Assembly (NCBI RefSeq): GCF_003014735.1
Contig: NZ_PYAX01000002.1
Span: forward strand, 825,951-889,950
DNA: 64,000 nucleotides
Source of the DNA: Saccharothrix carnea
GTDB taxonomy: Bacteria; Actinomycetota; Actinomycetes; Mycobacteriales; Pseudonocardiaceae
Reading direction: 5' to 3'
A model generated the notes under the pieces. It saw nothing but the letters and a program-made list of their open reading frames with translations, was not told where the DNA came from and did no database searches. Position numbers and translations under genes: made by a program. This document shows positions 63,921-64,000 of this stretch, one piece after another. The first letter of the stretch is position 1; each line of letters starts with the position of its first letter.

Positions 63921-64000
63921 ATGTCCAGAACTGCTGTCACCGTCGCCGGCAGGCCGGTGGCGCACGGCGCGCGGCGACGTCTCGCGGCCCTGGCCGGCGC
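63921..64000 (+). CDS. 5' end of an exported protein (gene runs off the window)
   Basis: The ATG follows GGAGGAAGTG. The visible 26 residues (MSRTAVTVAGRPVAHGARRRLAALAG) have an Arg-rich n-region leading into Ala/Leu residues, as in a long signal peptide, possibly twin-arginine. The product cannot be identified. Because its promoter carries the motifs found in the xylan locus, it is probably a secreted polysaccharide-degrading or -binding enzyme; that is inference. Confidence 0.6.
   Translation, partial: MSRTAVTVAGRPVAHGARRRLAALAG

Overview
This is a very GC-rich, high-GC-third-position segment from an actinomycete. The mix fits the Pseudonocardiales (Saccharothrix/Lentzea/Actinosynnema-like) best: a fused isobutyryl-CoA mutase IcmF, ESX-type secretion genes (EspG, PPE, EspC-like, YbaB), SigE-type sigma factors, an actinobacterial SOS box and sugar ABC transporters without their own ATPase. 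The taxonomic call is inference; no rRNA or tRNA gene, CRISPR array, insertion sequence or prophage was seen.

Layout. 1-1.4 kb: end of a putative glycoside hydrolase (DUF4015) and a membrane-anchored DUF3152 metallopeptidase-like protein. 1.5-7.3 kb: a ceb/bgl-like locus (binding protein, two permeases, GH1 beta-glucosidase) divergent from its LacI regulator, with a near-perfect operator. 7.3-13.3 kb: a two-gene lipoprotein/membrane operon, icmF, a 55-aa ORF and an alkB gene behind a perfect TCGAAC-N4-GTTCGA SOS box. 13.3-14 kb: a deleted GH5-CBM2 cellulase. 14-20.3 kb: an eight-gene, mostly translationally coupled operon joining type VII secretion-associated proteins to two exported serine hydrolases, with no secretion machinery. 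20.4-26.3 kb: an XRE-NACHT-transmembrane STAND NTPase, an HxlR regulator, an AI-2E-family transporter, a carbohydrate-binding remnant and a CPWA-type glutathionyl-hydroquinone-reductase homologue.

26.3-41.4 kb is a xylan/glucuronoxylan utilisation locus: LacI repressor, GH3 beta-xylosidase, LplB/LplC/LplA-type importer, GH39 beta-xylosidase, YesL-like membrane protein, GH42 enzyme, convergent GH67 alpha-glucuronidase and an SGNH esterase. Sites with an AGTTTCG/CTTTCG core lie in its promoters and recur upstream of a CE1 esterase and a new exported protein at the far right end (63.5-64 kb), which suggests one regulon at both ends of the window.

41.5-64 kb: a DUF4082 protein, a third sugar ABC importer, a giant CtpI-like P-type ATPase with an inactive duplicated N-terminal half, an anti-sigma-type HATPase, a shrunken erythromycin esterase gene, a QsdR-type TetR regulator, two coupled exported alpha/beta hydrolases, an M20 amidohydrolase, a SigE-family sigma factor with its putative membrane anti-sigma, a subtilisin-like exoprotease and the CE1 esterase. 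None of the three importers carries an ATPase, so a shared MsiK-type ATPase elsewhere is expected. Several glycosidase and esterase genes are eroded remnants beside intact ones.
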